Below are positions 9,347 to 17,247 of a stretch of DNA of 64,000 nucleotides, one piece after another. How positions within the stretch are numbered: the first letter of the stretch is position 1; each line of letters starts with the position of its first letter. Under the pieces are notes generated by a model. It saw nothing but the letters and a program-made list of their open reading frames with translations. It was not told where the DNA came from and ran no database searches. Source of the DNA: Chthoniobacter sp. (GTDB lineage: Bacteria; Verrucomicrobiota; Verrucomicrobiia; Chthoniobacterales; Chthoniobacteraceae); the NCBI GenBank assembly GCA_021414005.1, contig JAIOPH010000006.1, positions 62,001 through 126,000 on the forward strand, written 5' to 3'. Made by a program: the position numbers and the translations under genes.

Positions 9347-11152
9347 ATGTCCCGCATCGCCCTGCTTTCCGAAACCGTCGCCAGCCAGGTGGCTGCGGGC
9401 GAGGTCGTGGAGCGGCCCGCGAGCGTGGTGAAGGAACTGGTCGAAAACTCCATCGACGCCGGGGCCACGCGCATCGAGGTGATGATCCGGCGCGGCGGCA
9501 TCTCCTACATCCGCGTCATCGATGACGGCTCCGGTATGGACCGCGACGACGCGCTGCTCTGCCTGGAAAGACACGCCACCAGCAAGATCCGCACGGGCCA
9601 CGATCTCGCGGCCATCCACACGCTCGGCTTTCGCGGCGAGGCGCTGCCGAGCATCGCCAGCGTCTCGCGCTTCCGGCTCGCCACGCGCGAACGCGACGTG
9701 CTCGCCGGCACCGAGGTGCTCGTCAACGCGGGCAAAATCGAGGCCGTCCGCGACGGCGGCGACGCCCCCGGCACGCAGATCGAGGTGCGCTCGCTTTTCT
9801 ACAACCTGCCCGCGCGCCGGAAATTTCTGCGCACCGAAAACACCGAGTCCAGCCACGTCGAGCATCAGCTTCATTTGCAGACCATCGGGCATCCGCACAT
9901 CGGCTTCGTCTTCATCAATGACGAGCGCATCGTCTGGCAGCTTCCGCCCGCGAAACATCTGCGCGAGCGCATCCGCGACCTCTGCGGCGCGGCGCTCACC
10001 GCAGAGCTGCTCGACGTGCCGGAGTTCGCCTCGGACGCCATTTCCATCCGCGGCTGCATCGGCAAAGCCGGCGTCAGCCGCTCCTCCCGCGCGCAGCAGC
10101 TCGTCTTCCTCAATGGCCGCGCCGTCGAGAACCACACCATCAATTTCGCCCTGCGCGAGGGCTACCACACCGCGCTGATGAAAGGGCAGCACCCGGTCAC
10201 GTTTCTCTTCATCGAAATGGACCCCGCCGAGGTCGATGTGAACGTGCATCCCGCCAAGCGCGAGGTGCGTTTCCGCAACGCTGCGTGGGTGCGCGAGGCT
10301 GTGGTCGAGGCGGTGCGCCGGGCGTTGGAAAGCGATCGCGCGAGCTGGTCGCAAACCTTCCGCGCCGAGCCGATGGTGGAGACGAAAGCCACGCCCGACG
10401 AAACGCTTCCGCTCATTCCGCACGCCGGGCAGGTGGCGCTGCGGAAGGATCGCAGCGCGCTGCCGCTACACACTCCATCCGCTCCGGTGCTCCCCACGCC
10501 CGTTCCCACCGAAGTCGCCACCACACCGCAGACGTCCGACACCCGACACCCAACACCGGCCCCGCCGCCCGCCCACGACTTCAAAATCCTCGGCGTGCTC
10601 GGCAAACTTTACGTCCTCATGGAAAACGCCAGCGGCCTCGTCCTCGTGGACCAGCACGCCGCACACGAGCGCATCCTTTTCGAGGAAATGAAACGCCGCA
10701 TGGAAACGCAGGGCGTCCCCGGCCAGCGCCTGCTCCTCCCACTCACGCTCACCGTCAGCCCGCGCGACGGCGACTGGCTCGGCCGCAATCTCGACGTGCT
10801 CCAGCGCGCCGGCATCGGCCTCGAACCCTTCGGCAGCGGCACCTTCAAAATCGACAGCCTCCCGACTTTCCTCCGCGCCACCGAACCCACGCAGTTGCTC
10901 CGCGACATCATCGACGACCTCCGCGAAACCAGCGCGCAAACCTCCAAGCTTCGCCTCGGCGAAGACATGATCGCCAAGACCGTCTGCCGCCACGCCGTGA
11001 AAGCGAACGACTACCTGCGCGAGCCCGAACTCGTCCGCCTCATCCAGGACCTCCTCGCCTGCGAACTCCCCTACTGCTGCCCCCACGGCCGCCCAACGAT
11101 GATCCAAATAAGCTACGCCGAGCTGGAGAAAAAATTCGGGCGCAAGGCGTAA
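9347..11152 (+). CDS. mutL: DNA mismatch repair protein MutL
   Basis: A 601-residue MutL. The GHKL ATPase at the N-terminus shows VENSIDAGATRIEV, DDGSGM, ATSKI and GFRGEALPSI. A proline-rich linker (about 365-410) joins it to the C-terminal dimerisation/endonuclease domain. That domain has the metal-binding DQHA-x2-E-x4-E motif (DQHAAHERILFE), a CRHAVKA segment and CPHGRP near the end, so this is the endonuclease-type MutL of organisms without MutH. The ATG at 9347 was chosen because the conserved SRIALLSE start follows directly; in-frame codons upstream are not conserved-looking. Confidence 0.96.
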   Translation: MSRIALLSETVASQVAAGEVVERPASVVKELVENSIDAGATRIEVMIRRGGISYIRVIDDGSGMDRDDALLCLERHATSKIRTGHDLAAIHTLGFRGEALPSIASVSRFRLATRERDVLAGTEVLVNAGKIEAVRDGGDAPGTQIEVRSLFYNLPARRKFLRTENTESSHVEHQLHLQTIGHPHIGFVFINDERIVWQLPPAKHLRERIRDLCGAALTAELLDVPEFASDAISIRGCIGKAGVSRSSRAQQLVFLNGRAVENHTINFALREGYHTALMKGQHPVTFLFIEMDPAEVDVNVHPAKREVRFRNAAWVREAVVEAVRRALESDRASWSQTFRAEPMVETKATPDETLPLIPHAGQVALRKDRSALPLHTPSAPVLPTPVPTEVATTPQTSDTRHPTPAPPPAHDFKILGVLGKLYVLMENASGLVLVDQHAAHERILFEEMKRRMETQGVPGQRLLLPLTLTVSPRDGDWLGRNLDVLQRAGIGLEPFGSGTFKIDSLPTFLRATEPTQLLRDIIDDLRETSAQTSKLRLGEDMIAKTVCRHAVKANDYLREPELVRLIQDLLACELPYCCPHGRPTMIQISYAELEKKFGRKA

Positions 11153-11396
11153 CGCACTGCAGGAGGGCCACTCCTCGCCGCGCCGCTTCCACTCGGCTCA
11201 CCGCACCCCCCGTCGCATACCGGTAGTGGGCGTCGAGCTGGGGATGCAGGGCCGCGATGTAGGCCGTCCTCGCCTTTCATCGCGCAACCCCGAACCGCCG
11301 GTCGTGCGGCAACTCCTGCTGATCGATCTGCGCGGGCAGACTATCTCCACGCACGGCAACCTGTAACAACGCGAGAAGCGATTCATCACGCCCTTG
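11153..11396. other. gene-poor stretch after mutL
   Basis: No gene was recognised in these 244 bases. Short open stretches exist on both strands. A plus-strand reading ends RQLLLIDLRGQTISTHGNL at a stop near 11367, and a minus-strand reading contains the protein-like run ARTAYIAALHPQLDAHYRY near 11230-11285. Neither extends to a plausible full gene, and they may be fragments of decayed genes, in line with the remnant that follows. Confidence 0.4.
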
Positions 11397-11640
11397 ATGT
11401 TTCGTCCACTGCCCATCCGGCCCTTTGCCGCCCTGATCCTCGCCACAGCTCTGCTGCACGCGGCCTGCCAGCGGAGTCGCGCTCCAGTCGGGGCTGGGAA
11501 AAGCCCCTTCATCCCAGTGGTCGTGGCCCAGGTGACGCGAAAGGACATGCGTCACCGTGCGGGCCATTCGGCGGGTGACCTCACCGGCCACCGCGGCGGT
11601 CAGCCGCAGGTCACCGAGGCAAAAGCGGCGTTGCCCCAAC
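11397..11640 (+). pseudogene. 5' remnant of an RND efflux periplasmic adaptor (membrane fusion protein) gene
   Basis: From the ATG at 11397 the frame encodes a lipoprotein signal peptide (ALILATALLHAAC), a short linker and VVVAQVTRKDM, typical of the start of RND periplasmic adaptors. After a 2-base loss near 11550 the next frame gives VTVRAIRRVTSPATAAVS, matching the conserved first beta-strands. A further 1-base loss near 11605 returns to the first frame with PQVTEAK. Nothing adaptor-like follows, so only about 75 of some 370 codons survive, with two frameshifts. Family identification is from remembered motif order. The fragment runs convergently into the esterase gene. Confidence 0.65.
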
Positions 11641-11664
11641 CTCGCGCGAGCGAGTGCGCCGGAT

Positions 11665-13116
11665 TTACTTGGCGACACCCAGTTTCTCGAAGATTGGGGC
11701 GAGAGCGGCGGTCCATTTGGCGTAGCCTGCGGCGTTGGGGTGGAGGAGGTCGGGAAATTCCTCGCGTTTGGGAGTTCCGGTGCCGTTTTCGAAAAGCGTC
11801 CAAGTATCGCAGAGCGTGACTTTGGCGTCGTCTTTGAAGGCGGCTTCGAGCAGCGCGTTGAGAGCTTTGATTTTGTCGGGAAAAAACTCGGGCCGCGGGC
11901 CGCGGGGCATCACCTTGTTGAGGACGATGGGCATGTCGGCGGACGCTTTGTGGAGGTCGGCAACGATGGCGCGGAGGTTCGTGACGACCACCTCGGGTTC
12001 GGCACCCTGATCGAGGTCGTTCGTGCCGATGAGGATCGAGACAGCGCGCGGATGCACATCGAGCACATCGCCGAGGCGGGTGCGGAGACCGCGGGTGGTG
12101 TCGCCGCTGATGCCGCGGTTGGCGACTTTGAGTTGCGGAAAATCCTGCGCGAGCAACTTCCAACCTTGCGTGATGGAATCGCCGAAGAACACGACCGCAC
12201 CTTGATCCGCGTCCTTGTCCTTCGCCCACTGCTCGCGGTGTTTTCTCCATGCCGTGCGAAACCACAGGCCCGACTGCATCGGGCCGTCGCCGGGGCAAAG
12301 GCTGGAGGGCGGCTGCGCCAGCGGGCTGGCGATGGCGGTGAACGGCACGGCGGGCTGGCCGCGCTTCTGCGCGAACATCCACGGCAGCAGCTCCGGCTCG
12401 GCGTAGGCGATCAACCAGGAGTCGTGCTTCACGTACGGATAGTCGCTGAACATGGGCTGCCCGCCCGCGGCGCGGAGGGCGAGGATGAGTTCGCGCGTCC
12501 GCACCGGCGGCACCGTGGGATCGAGCGCTCCGTGAAAGGCCCACAGCGGCACGTCTTTCGCCGCCGCGATGCGCGCGGCATCACCACCGCCACAGATCGG
12601 CGCGGCGGCCGCCCACCGTTCGGGCGAGCGCGTCACCAGATCCCACGTTCCGTAGCCGCCCATCGAAAGCCCGGTGACATAGAGCCGGTCCGCATCCACG
12701 GGCGAGTCCTTGAGCAGCCCATCGAGCGCGCCGAGCACCAGCTTCATCGGCTCCGTCGGTTCCGGGGAGAAGTTGCTCGGCCCGGTCCAACCCTTCACCG
12801 GACTCCACGTTTTGTCCGGCGGGCATTGCGGCACGAGCACGAAACACGGGAACTTTTCCCGCACTTCGGGCTTCGCGAAAAGCGGCGCGCCATGCTTGAG
12901 CTGGATGGCGTTATCCGTCCCACGCTCGCCCGCGCCGTGCAGGAAAAGCACCAGCGGATATTTCTTCCCGGCCTCCAGGTTTTTCGGCGAGAGCAGCCGA
13001 TAATTCAGCGCCGCTCCATCGGGCGCGGTAAAAGTGCGCGCCTCATAGTCCTCCGCCCGCACCAGCGGGGTGAGGGCGAGAGCGACGAGGAGGATGAGAA
13101 ACGGGCGAAATTTCAT
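11665..13116 (-). CDS. secreted esterase (alpha/beta hydrolase) fused to an SGNH/GDSL hydrolase
   Basis: A 483-residue two-domain protein. A signal peptide (MKFRPFLILLVALALTPLVRA) is followed by an alpha/beta-hydrolase of the PHB-depolymerase/phospholipase-carboxylesterase type (about 25-265), with oxyanion-type FLHGAGERG and nucleophile elbow GLSMGGYG. From about residue 300 a second domain shows SGNH blocks: FFGDSITQGW (block I Ser), the block II Gly in NRGISGDTT, GTNDL (block III) and DLLHPNAAGY (block V Asp/His). Both catalytic sets look intact. The combination suggests removal of ester groups from polysaccharides outside the cytoplasm, an inference. In-frame codons upstream of 13116 lack a signal peptide and were excluded. 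Confidence 0.88.
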   Translation of the reverse strand: MKFRPFLILLVALALTPLVRAEDYEARTFTAPDGAALNYRLLSPKNLEAGKKYPLVLFLHGAGERGTDNAIQLKHGAPLFAKPEVREKFPCFVLVPQCPPDKTWSPVKGWTGPSNFSPEPTEPMKLVLGALDGLLKDSPVDADRLYVTGLSMGGYGTWDLVTRSPERWAAAAPICGGGDAARIAAAKDVPLWAFHGALDPTVPPVRTRELILALRAAGGQPMFSDYPYVKHDSWLIAYAEPELLPWMFAQKRGQPAVPFTAIASPLAQPPSSLCPGDGPMQSGLWFRTAWRKHREQWAKDKDADQGAVVFFGDSITQGWKLLAQDFPQLKVANRGISGDTTRGLRTRLGDVLDVHPRAVSILIGTNDLDQGAEPEVVVTNLRAIVADLHKASADMPIVLNKVMPRGPRPEFFPDKIKALNALLEAAFKDDAKVTLCDTWTLFENGTGTPKREEFPDLLHPNAAGYAKWTAALAPIFEKLGVAK

Positions 13117-13211
13117 AGGCAAAGAAAGCGCGCAAGCTTTCGCACCGCGTGCCGCCTTGCCAATGGGAAACTGCGGAAAAGGACAGCGCCACCGGCGGGC
13201 GCGTCTTTGCT

Positions 13212-15332
13212 TCATGCAGCCTCGAAGCCCAAAACACCTCCTCCGCCGAAGCTCTCGAAGACGTGCTCGAAAAGCGTGGCGCATTTCTGCTGATAAACCT
13301 CCGGCGTGTAGGCGCGCGGCAATCCGTCGTCGAGCGCATCCTCAATCGCCAGCCGCACCTTGGCCCGCGCATCATTGCGGCGACGCCAGTCGAGCACGAT
13401 CACGCTCTTAAGCCGCTCCAGCAGGAACTTCGCGACCTTTTTCACCTCGTCGCGCTCGGCGGGGCTTAGCTCCGGGCCGGGCCGCGTGAGCAGATCGAAC
13501 ACGGTCAGTTCTTCTTCGGAGAGATTCTCGCGGACGTGGCGTTGCTGCTCCTCGGAAAGCGCGCGTGTGAGGTTGAGCAGTTCCAGGAAGAGATCGTCGA
13601 TGTTCCGGCTGCCGGCGTTGTAGGATTCGATCAGTTCCTCGAATTTCGCGAGGTAATCGGCGCGGGTTTTGTTCAACCGGATGAGCTTGTTGAGCTGCGC
13701 CGCAATCGCGGCTTTGAGCTGCTCCAGTTCGATGTTCTTGCGCTCCGATTTCTTGAATCGCTTCGCCAGCGCCTCGAAGTCGATGCGCGAGATGTCGATG
13801 ACTCCGCGACCTTCACCCTTGCCATCCTCGCGGATGCGGAAGCCATCCGCGGCAATGGACTCGTCGAGCAGGGCATTGATCCGGCCCATCACCGCCGAGA
13901 TGTCCGGCACGCCCTCGCCGAGCCGGCTGCGGATGGTATCGGCAATCGTCGCGAGGCACGCCACCGGGGAAGCGAACTGCACCACCGCAGGATCGGGCTT
14001 CACCGCGTTGTAGAGCGTCGTGACCAGCCGCTCGTGGCCGAGAAATTCTTTCCGCAGCGGATCGGGCGAAATGAGCGCGTTCACCGCATCCTCGAAGAGG
14101 GCCAGTTTTTCCATGCCGCCCGCTCCCTCGATCTTTGCGATCTCCACGCCCTGCTTCCCGCAGAAAGCGATGGCACCTTCCACGGCCTTGCCCAACTCCT
14201 CCACCAACTTCGCCTTGTCGCGCACGGGCGTCGCGCCGCCTTGGCCGGCGCCATAGATCGCCAGCGCCTTTTCCAGTGAGGCGAAGACGTTTGCGTAGTC
14301 CACGATCAGGCCGCTGTGCTTGCCGGGAAAGACGCGGTTCGCACGGGCGATGGTCTGCATCAGCGTGTGATTCCGCATCGGCTTGTCGAGATACACGGTC
14401 GAGCAACTCGGCGCGTCGAAGCCGGTCAGCCACATCGCGCAGACAAAGACGAGCCGCAGCGGGTCGTTCGAGTCCTTGAATTTCTCGTCGAGCGCCTCGT
14501 CGTTCATCCGCTTCCGGTGCGGCACCGCGTCGATGCCGAACTGCCGCATCTGCTCGATCTCGTTCTGGCTCGGCGAAACGATCACCGCCATGTCCGTGGT
14601 TTTGATTGTGGCGAGCCGCTGCTGGAGTTCGCGAACTCGGTCGGGGTCGGACTCTGCGCCGAATTTCGTCAACGCCGCCAATTCCCTTTCCACGCGCGCC
14701 TGTTCGGCCAGCCAGTGCTTGCGCACCTTCTCGTGCATCCGCATCGCGGTCGCCTTGTCGATGGAAACGACCATCGCCTTGCCCTGAAATCCGCGACCGA
14801 GGAAGTGCCGCACGATGTCCTGCGCCACCGTCTCCAAACGGTCGTCGCGGGTGATCAGGTGATATTGCCGGCCCAACTCACGCTCCAGCCGCTTCTCGCC
14901 TTCCTCATCCAGCAGCATCACCTCCAACGACACCCGGCGCGGTTCGTCCTCGCGCTCGATGCGTTTCCACTCGAAGAACCGCTCCCAATCCGCCGTAAGC
15001 GAGCCGACGCGGCTGTCCGTGCCGTTCGAGGCGATGAGCAGCGCGTTGAACCAAAAGAGCTGCGGAATTTCCACCTTGTAGTGAGTGAGGTTCTCGTTGA
15101 ACGCCGCGCGTGCGGGCACGCCGGGCTTCTTCAACTCGATGACCACCAGCGGCAGGCTGTTGACGAAGCACACCAAATCCGGCCGGCAGGTGTAGAGCGC
15201 GCCCGTGACGCTGAACTGGCTGACCAGCAGGAAATCATTGTTCGCCGGCTGCTCCCAATCCATGACGCGCAACCGTTCCGACTTCTGTCCGCCGCCTTTG
15301 GAACGAACTCCCTCAGCGATTCGGCACTCCAA
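13212..15332 (-). pseudogene. hsdR: type I restriction enzyme R subunit, lacking N-terminus and helicase core
   Basis: The open frame (706 codons) matches HsdR in three blocks but is about 300-400 residues short. It begins inside the N-terminal nuclease domain; the catalytic triad is visible (D52, then E66-L-K68 in VVIELKKPG). At about codon 140 (DNA near 14915) the text jumps from WKRIEREDEPRRVSLEVML straight to LDEEGEKRLERELGRQYH. This skips the Walker A and DEAD-box part of the motor, while the later helicase motifs (GFDAPSCSTVYLDKP, QTIARANRV) remain. The reading frame stays open across the join. The 5' end overlaps the methyltransferase stop by 20 bp; another ATG is at 15263. It cannot translocate DNA as encoded, so a restriction role is unlikely. 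Confidence 0.85.
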
Positions 15333-16521
15333 TTCCTCGGTCTGCTAGCCTCTCCAGCAACTCGGTGGCGGTGGAGTTCACAACCAACACATCTGTGGGC
15401 AGCATGCTGAACAATCCAGCCGGTTGCTGGGAATCGGTCACAATCAATACCAGTGTAGCCGGTTGCTTGCTTCGCCCGGCGCTGTGAAGCAACTCCGCCG
15501 CATCGGCCAGACTTTCTCCGCGACGCTGGACTCGAATGAGGATTGGGCTTTCGCCGGGCTTGGCATTGAGAATCGCGTCGATACCGCGATTGCGCTGAAC
15601 GGGAACAACCGGCAGGCCGCAGAGAATGGCCAGTGAATCCTCGTCGGACTGAAGGTAAGAATCCCGGCCCTTTCGCAATAGTTCCGAAGACGTTCTGACG
15701 GGTTGCGCCAATCGTTGGCGCGCCAACTCAACCGCTTCGACGGATACGTCAATGCCCATCGAGTTGCGACCCAGCAATTCCGCCGCGACGAGTGTCGTGC
15801 CGCTGCCGGAGAATGGGTCGAGCACAAAGTCGCCCGGCGACGTGACCAGTCCGATGATGCGTTCGAGCAAGAGAATGGGCTTTTGCGTCGGATACCCCAC
15901 GCGCTCTTTCGCTTTCGGATTGAGAAGCGGAATGTCCCAAACATCGGCGATGGGCACACCCTTCTTGTGGCCGTCTTGGATGATGTCTTCGCAACCATCG
16001 CGGGCATAGACGGCTTTACCGTGTTCGTCTCGCTGCCGGCGCTGGAGAATCTGGTCAACATTCGTCGAGGGCGAGTAGTCACCGAAAAGCTGGTGGTATT
16101 GGTAAGTGTTGGTCTTGGCGTAAAAGAAAATCGTCTGGTGCGACGGCATCGGGTTGCGTTGCGAGTTCGACCAGCGGCGGTAGTGCCAGATGATTTCGGA
16201 ACGAAACATCGCTTCGCCAAATACCTCATCCAGCAGACAGCGGATGTGATGTGAGGCGTTGGTGTCGCAGTGGAAGAACAGTGAACCGGTCGTTTTCAGG
16301 ACGCGCCGGAATTCCTTCAGGCGAGTGCGCAAGAAATCAATGTATTCCACCCGAGACTTCCACTCGTCGCTGAACTCGAACTTGGTCGCGCGGTCGCGCG
16401 TAACCAGCGAGTGCGTCTTCTGCGTGAAGAACGGTGGGTCAACATAGACCAGATCCACGGACTCGGCAGCCAAACTGCGCGCCACGTCCAGGCAATCGCC
16501 ATGACGGACTTCACTTGCCAT
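15313..16521 (-). CDS. beta-class DNA methyltransferase (N6-adenine or N4-cytosine), type II R-M
   Basis: A 402-residue site-specific DNA methyltransferase. The catalytic motif IV VDPPFF (about 27-32) precedes the SAM-binding motif DPFSGSGTT (about 240-248), the order of beta-class amino-methyltransferases. TQKP before motif I is also typical. The last ~120 residues form an extra domain after the catalytic fold. The start overlaps the end of the restriction endonuclease gene by 11 bp, so the two are translationally coupled and form an R-M pair. The 3' end overlaps the truncated hsdR, marking a recombination border. The recognition site is inferred only from the partner enzyme. Confidence 0.88.
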   Translation of the reverse strand: MASEVRHGDCLDVARSLAAESVDLVYVDPPFFTQKTHSLVTRDRATKFEFSDEWKSRVEYIDFLRTRLKEFRRVLKTTGSLFFHCDTNASHHIRCLLDEVFGEAMFRSEIIWHYRRWSNSQRNPMPSHQTIFFYAKTNTYQYHQLFGDYSPSTNVDQILQRRQRDEHGKAVYARDGCEDIIQDGHKKGVPIADVWDIPLLNPKAKERVGYPTQKPILLLERIIGLVTSPGDFVLDPFSGSGTTLVAAELLGRNSMGIDVSVEAVELARQRLAQPVRTSSELLRKGRDSYLQSDEDSLAILCGLPVVPVQRNRGIDAILNAKPGESPILIRVQRRGESLADAAELLHSAGRSKQPATLVLIVTDSQQPAGLFSMLPTDVLVVNSTATELLERLADRGIGVPNR

Positions 16522-17137
16522 GTTGCGCCGTCCTTTCTGCGGCCAGGTCGCGGAGGATGCCGAGCAAGTCCACGCCCGTGCGCTGCTTCACGTAGGCCCA
16601 CGCCGCGTCGGCGTAGTGATACTCGCCTTCCACGCTCTTGTAGAGGCTCTCCAACGTTTTCTGGATGCGGATGGCTTGGTCGCGATTCGGGTAATAGAAC
16701 ATCACGCGCACCGGCTTGTAACCGGCATCGCGCACCGCCTGCATCCGCGTATGCTCCTTGGTGATGTGGTCGCCATCCGTGGTCGCATCGCGCCACTTGA
16801 TTTCCAAGGCATCGCTGCCCACCAGACAATCCACGCCGAAAAGTTTGGGCTTCTTGCCGTGCGTATTTGGAACGCGAACCGAACCGGAATCCGGGAACTT
16901 CGCCTTGAAGCAGAGCTTCGCCGCCTCTTCGAGAAACGAGCCGGCATATTTGTAGAGAAACCGTCCCTTGTTCTGGTAAACGTCAATCAGCTTCCCCTCG
17001 TCCTTGCTGATGCCAAGCACTTCGTAAATGAGGACGTGCGACCGGTCATCCTGCTCCATGTCCGCCACGCGCACGTCAATGTTGCGCTTCAACTCGGCCG
17101 CATAACGGTCGGCCAGTGCTCGGATTTCGTCTTTCAT
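16511..17137 (-). CDS. ApaLI-like type II restriction endonuclease
   Basis: A 208-residue protein that I recognise as the RE_ApaLI family. It carries a PD-(D/E)xK-type active site: D103 in FGVDCLVG and E112-I-K114 in LEIKWRDATTDGDH. ApaLI cuts GTGCAC; whether this relative shares the site is inference. The start ATG overlaps the stop of the 37-codon remnant (ATGA), and the 3' end overlaps the methyltransferase by 11 bp. The frame is intact and the active-site residues are present, so the enzyme is probably functional and needs the adjacent methyltransferase for protection of the host. Confidence 0.75.
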   Translation of the reverse strand: MKDEIRALADRYAAELKRNIDVRVADMEQDDRSHVLIYEVLGISKDEGKLIDVYQNKGRFLYKYAGSFLEEAAKLCFKAKFPDSGSVRVPNTHGKKPKLFGVDCLVGSDALEIKWRDATTDGDHITKEHTRMQAVRDAGYKPVRVMFYYPNRDQAIRIQKTLESLYKSVEGEYHYADAAWAYVKQRTGVDLLGILRDLAAERTAQHGK

Positions 17138-17247
17138 GAGTTTGAGGATACCAGAATGAACTCAGCCGTGAACTGCCCGCGCCAGCCGAAGATGTTGCTC
17201 CGCGTCTTGTTGGTGACGTCCAGTTTTTGGCGGTCGAGGGTTTTCAT
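17134..17247 (-). pseudogene. 37-codon N-terminal remnant of a DNA methyltransferase
   Basis: A small open frame squeezed between the OLD nuclease and the endonuclease, with 4-bp ATGA overlaps on both sides. Its product (MKTLDRQKLDVTNK, then RSNIFGWRGQFTAEF) resembles the N-terminus of amino-methyltransferases, in which NKTRSN-x-F-x-WRGQFTP-x-FV leads into the SAM-binding domain. Here the protein stops after FILVSSNS. I infer that a longer methyltransferase gene lost its body by deletion that joined its first ~30 codons to the endonuclease leader. It may now serve only as a translational-coupling leader. Confidence 0.6.

Noticed and set aside
11557..13293. Plus-strand open frame of 578 codons opposite the esterase gene
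   Set aside because: Antisense to an exported enzyme with intact motifs; only its first ~20 codons carry the RND adaptor remnant.
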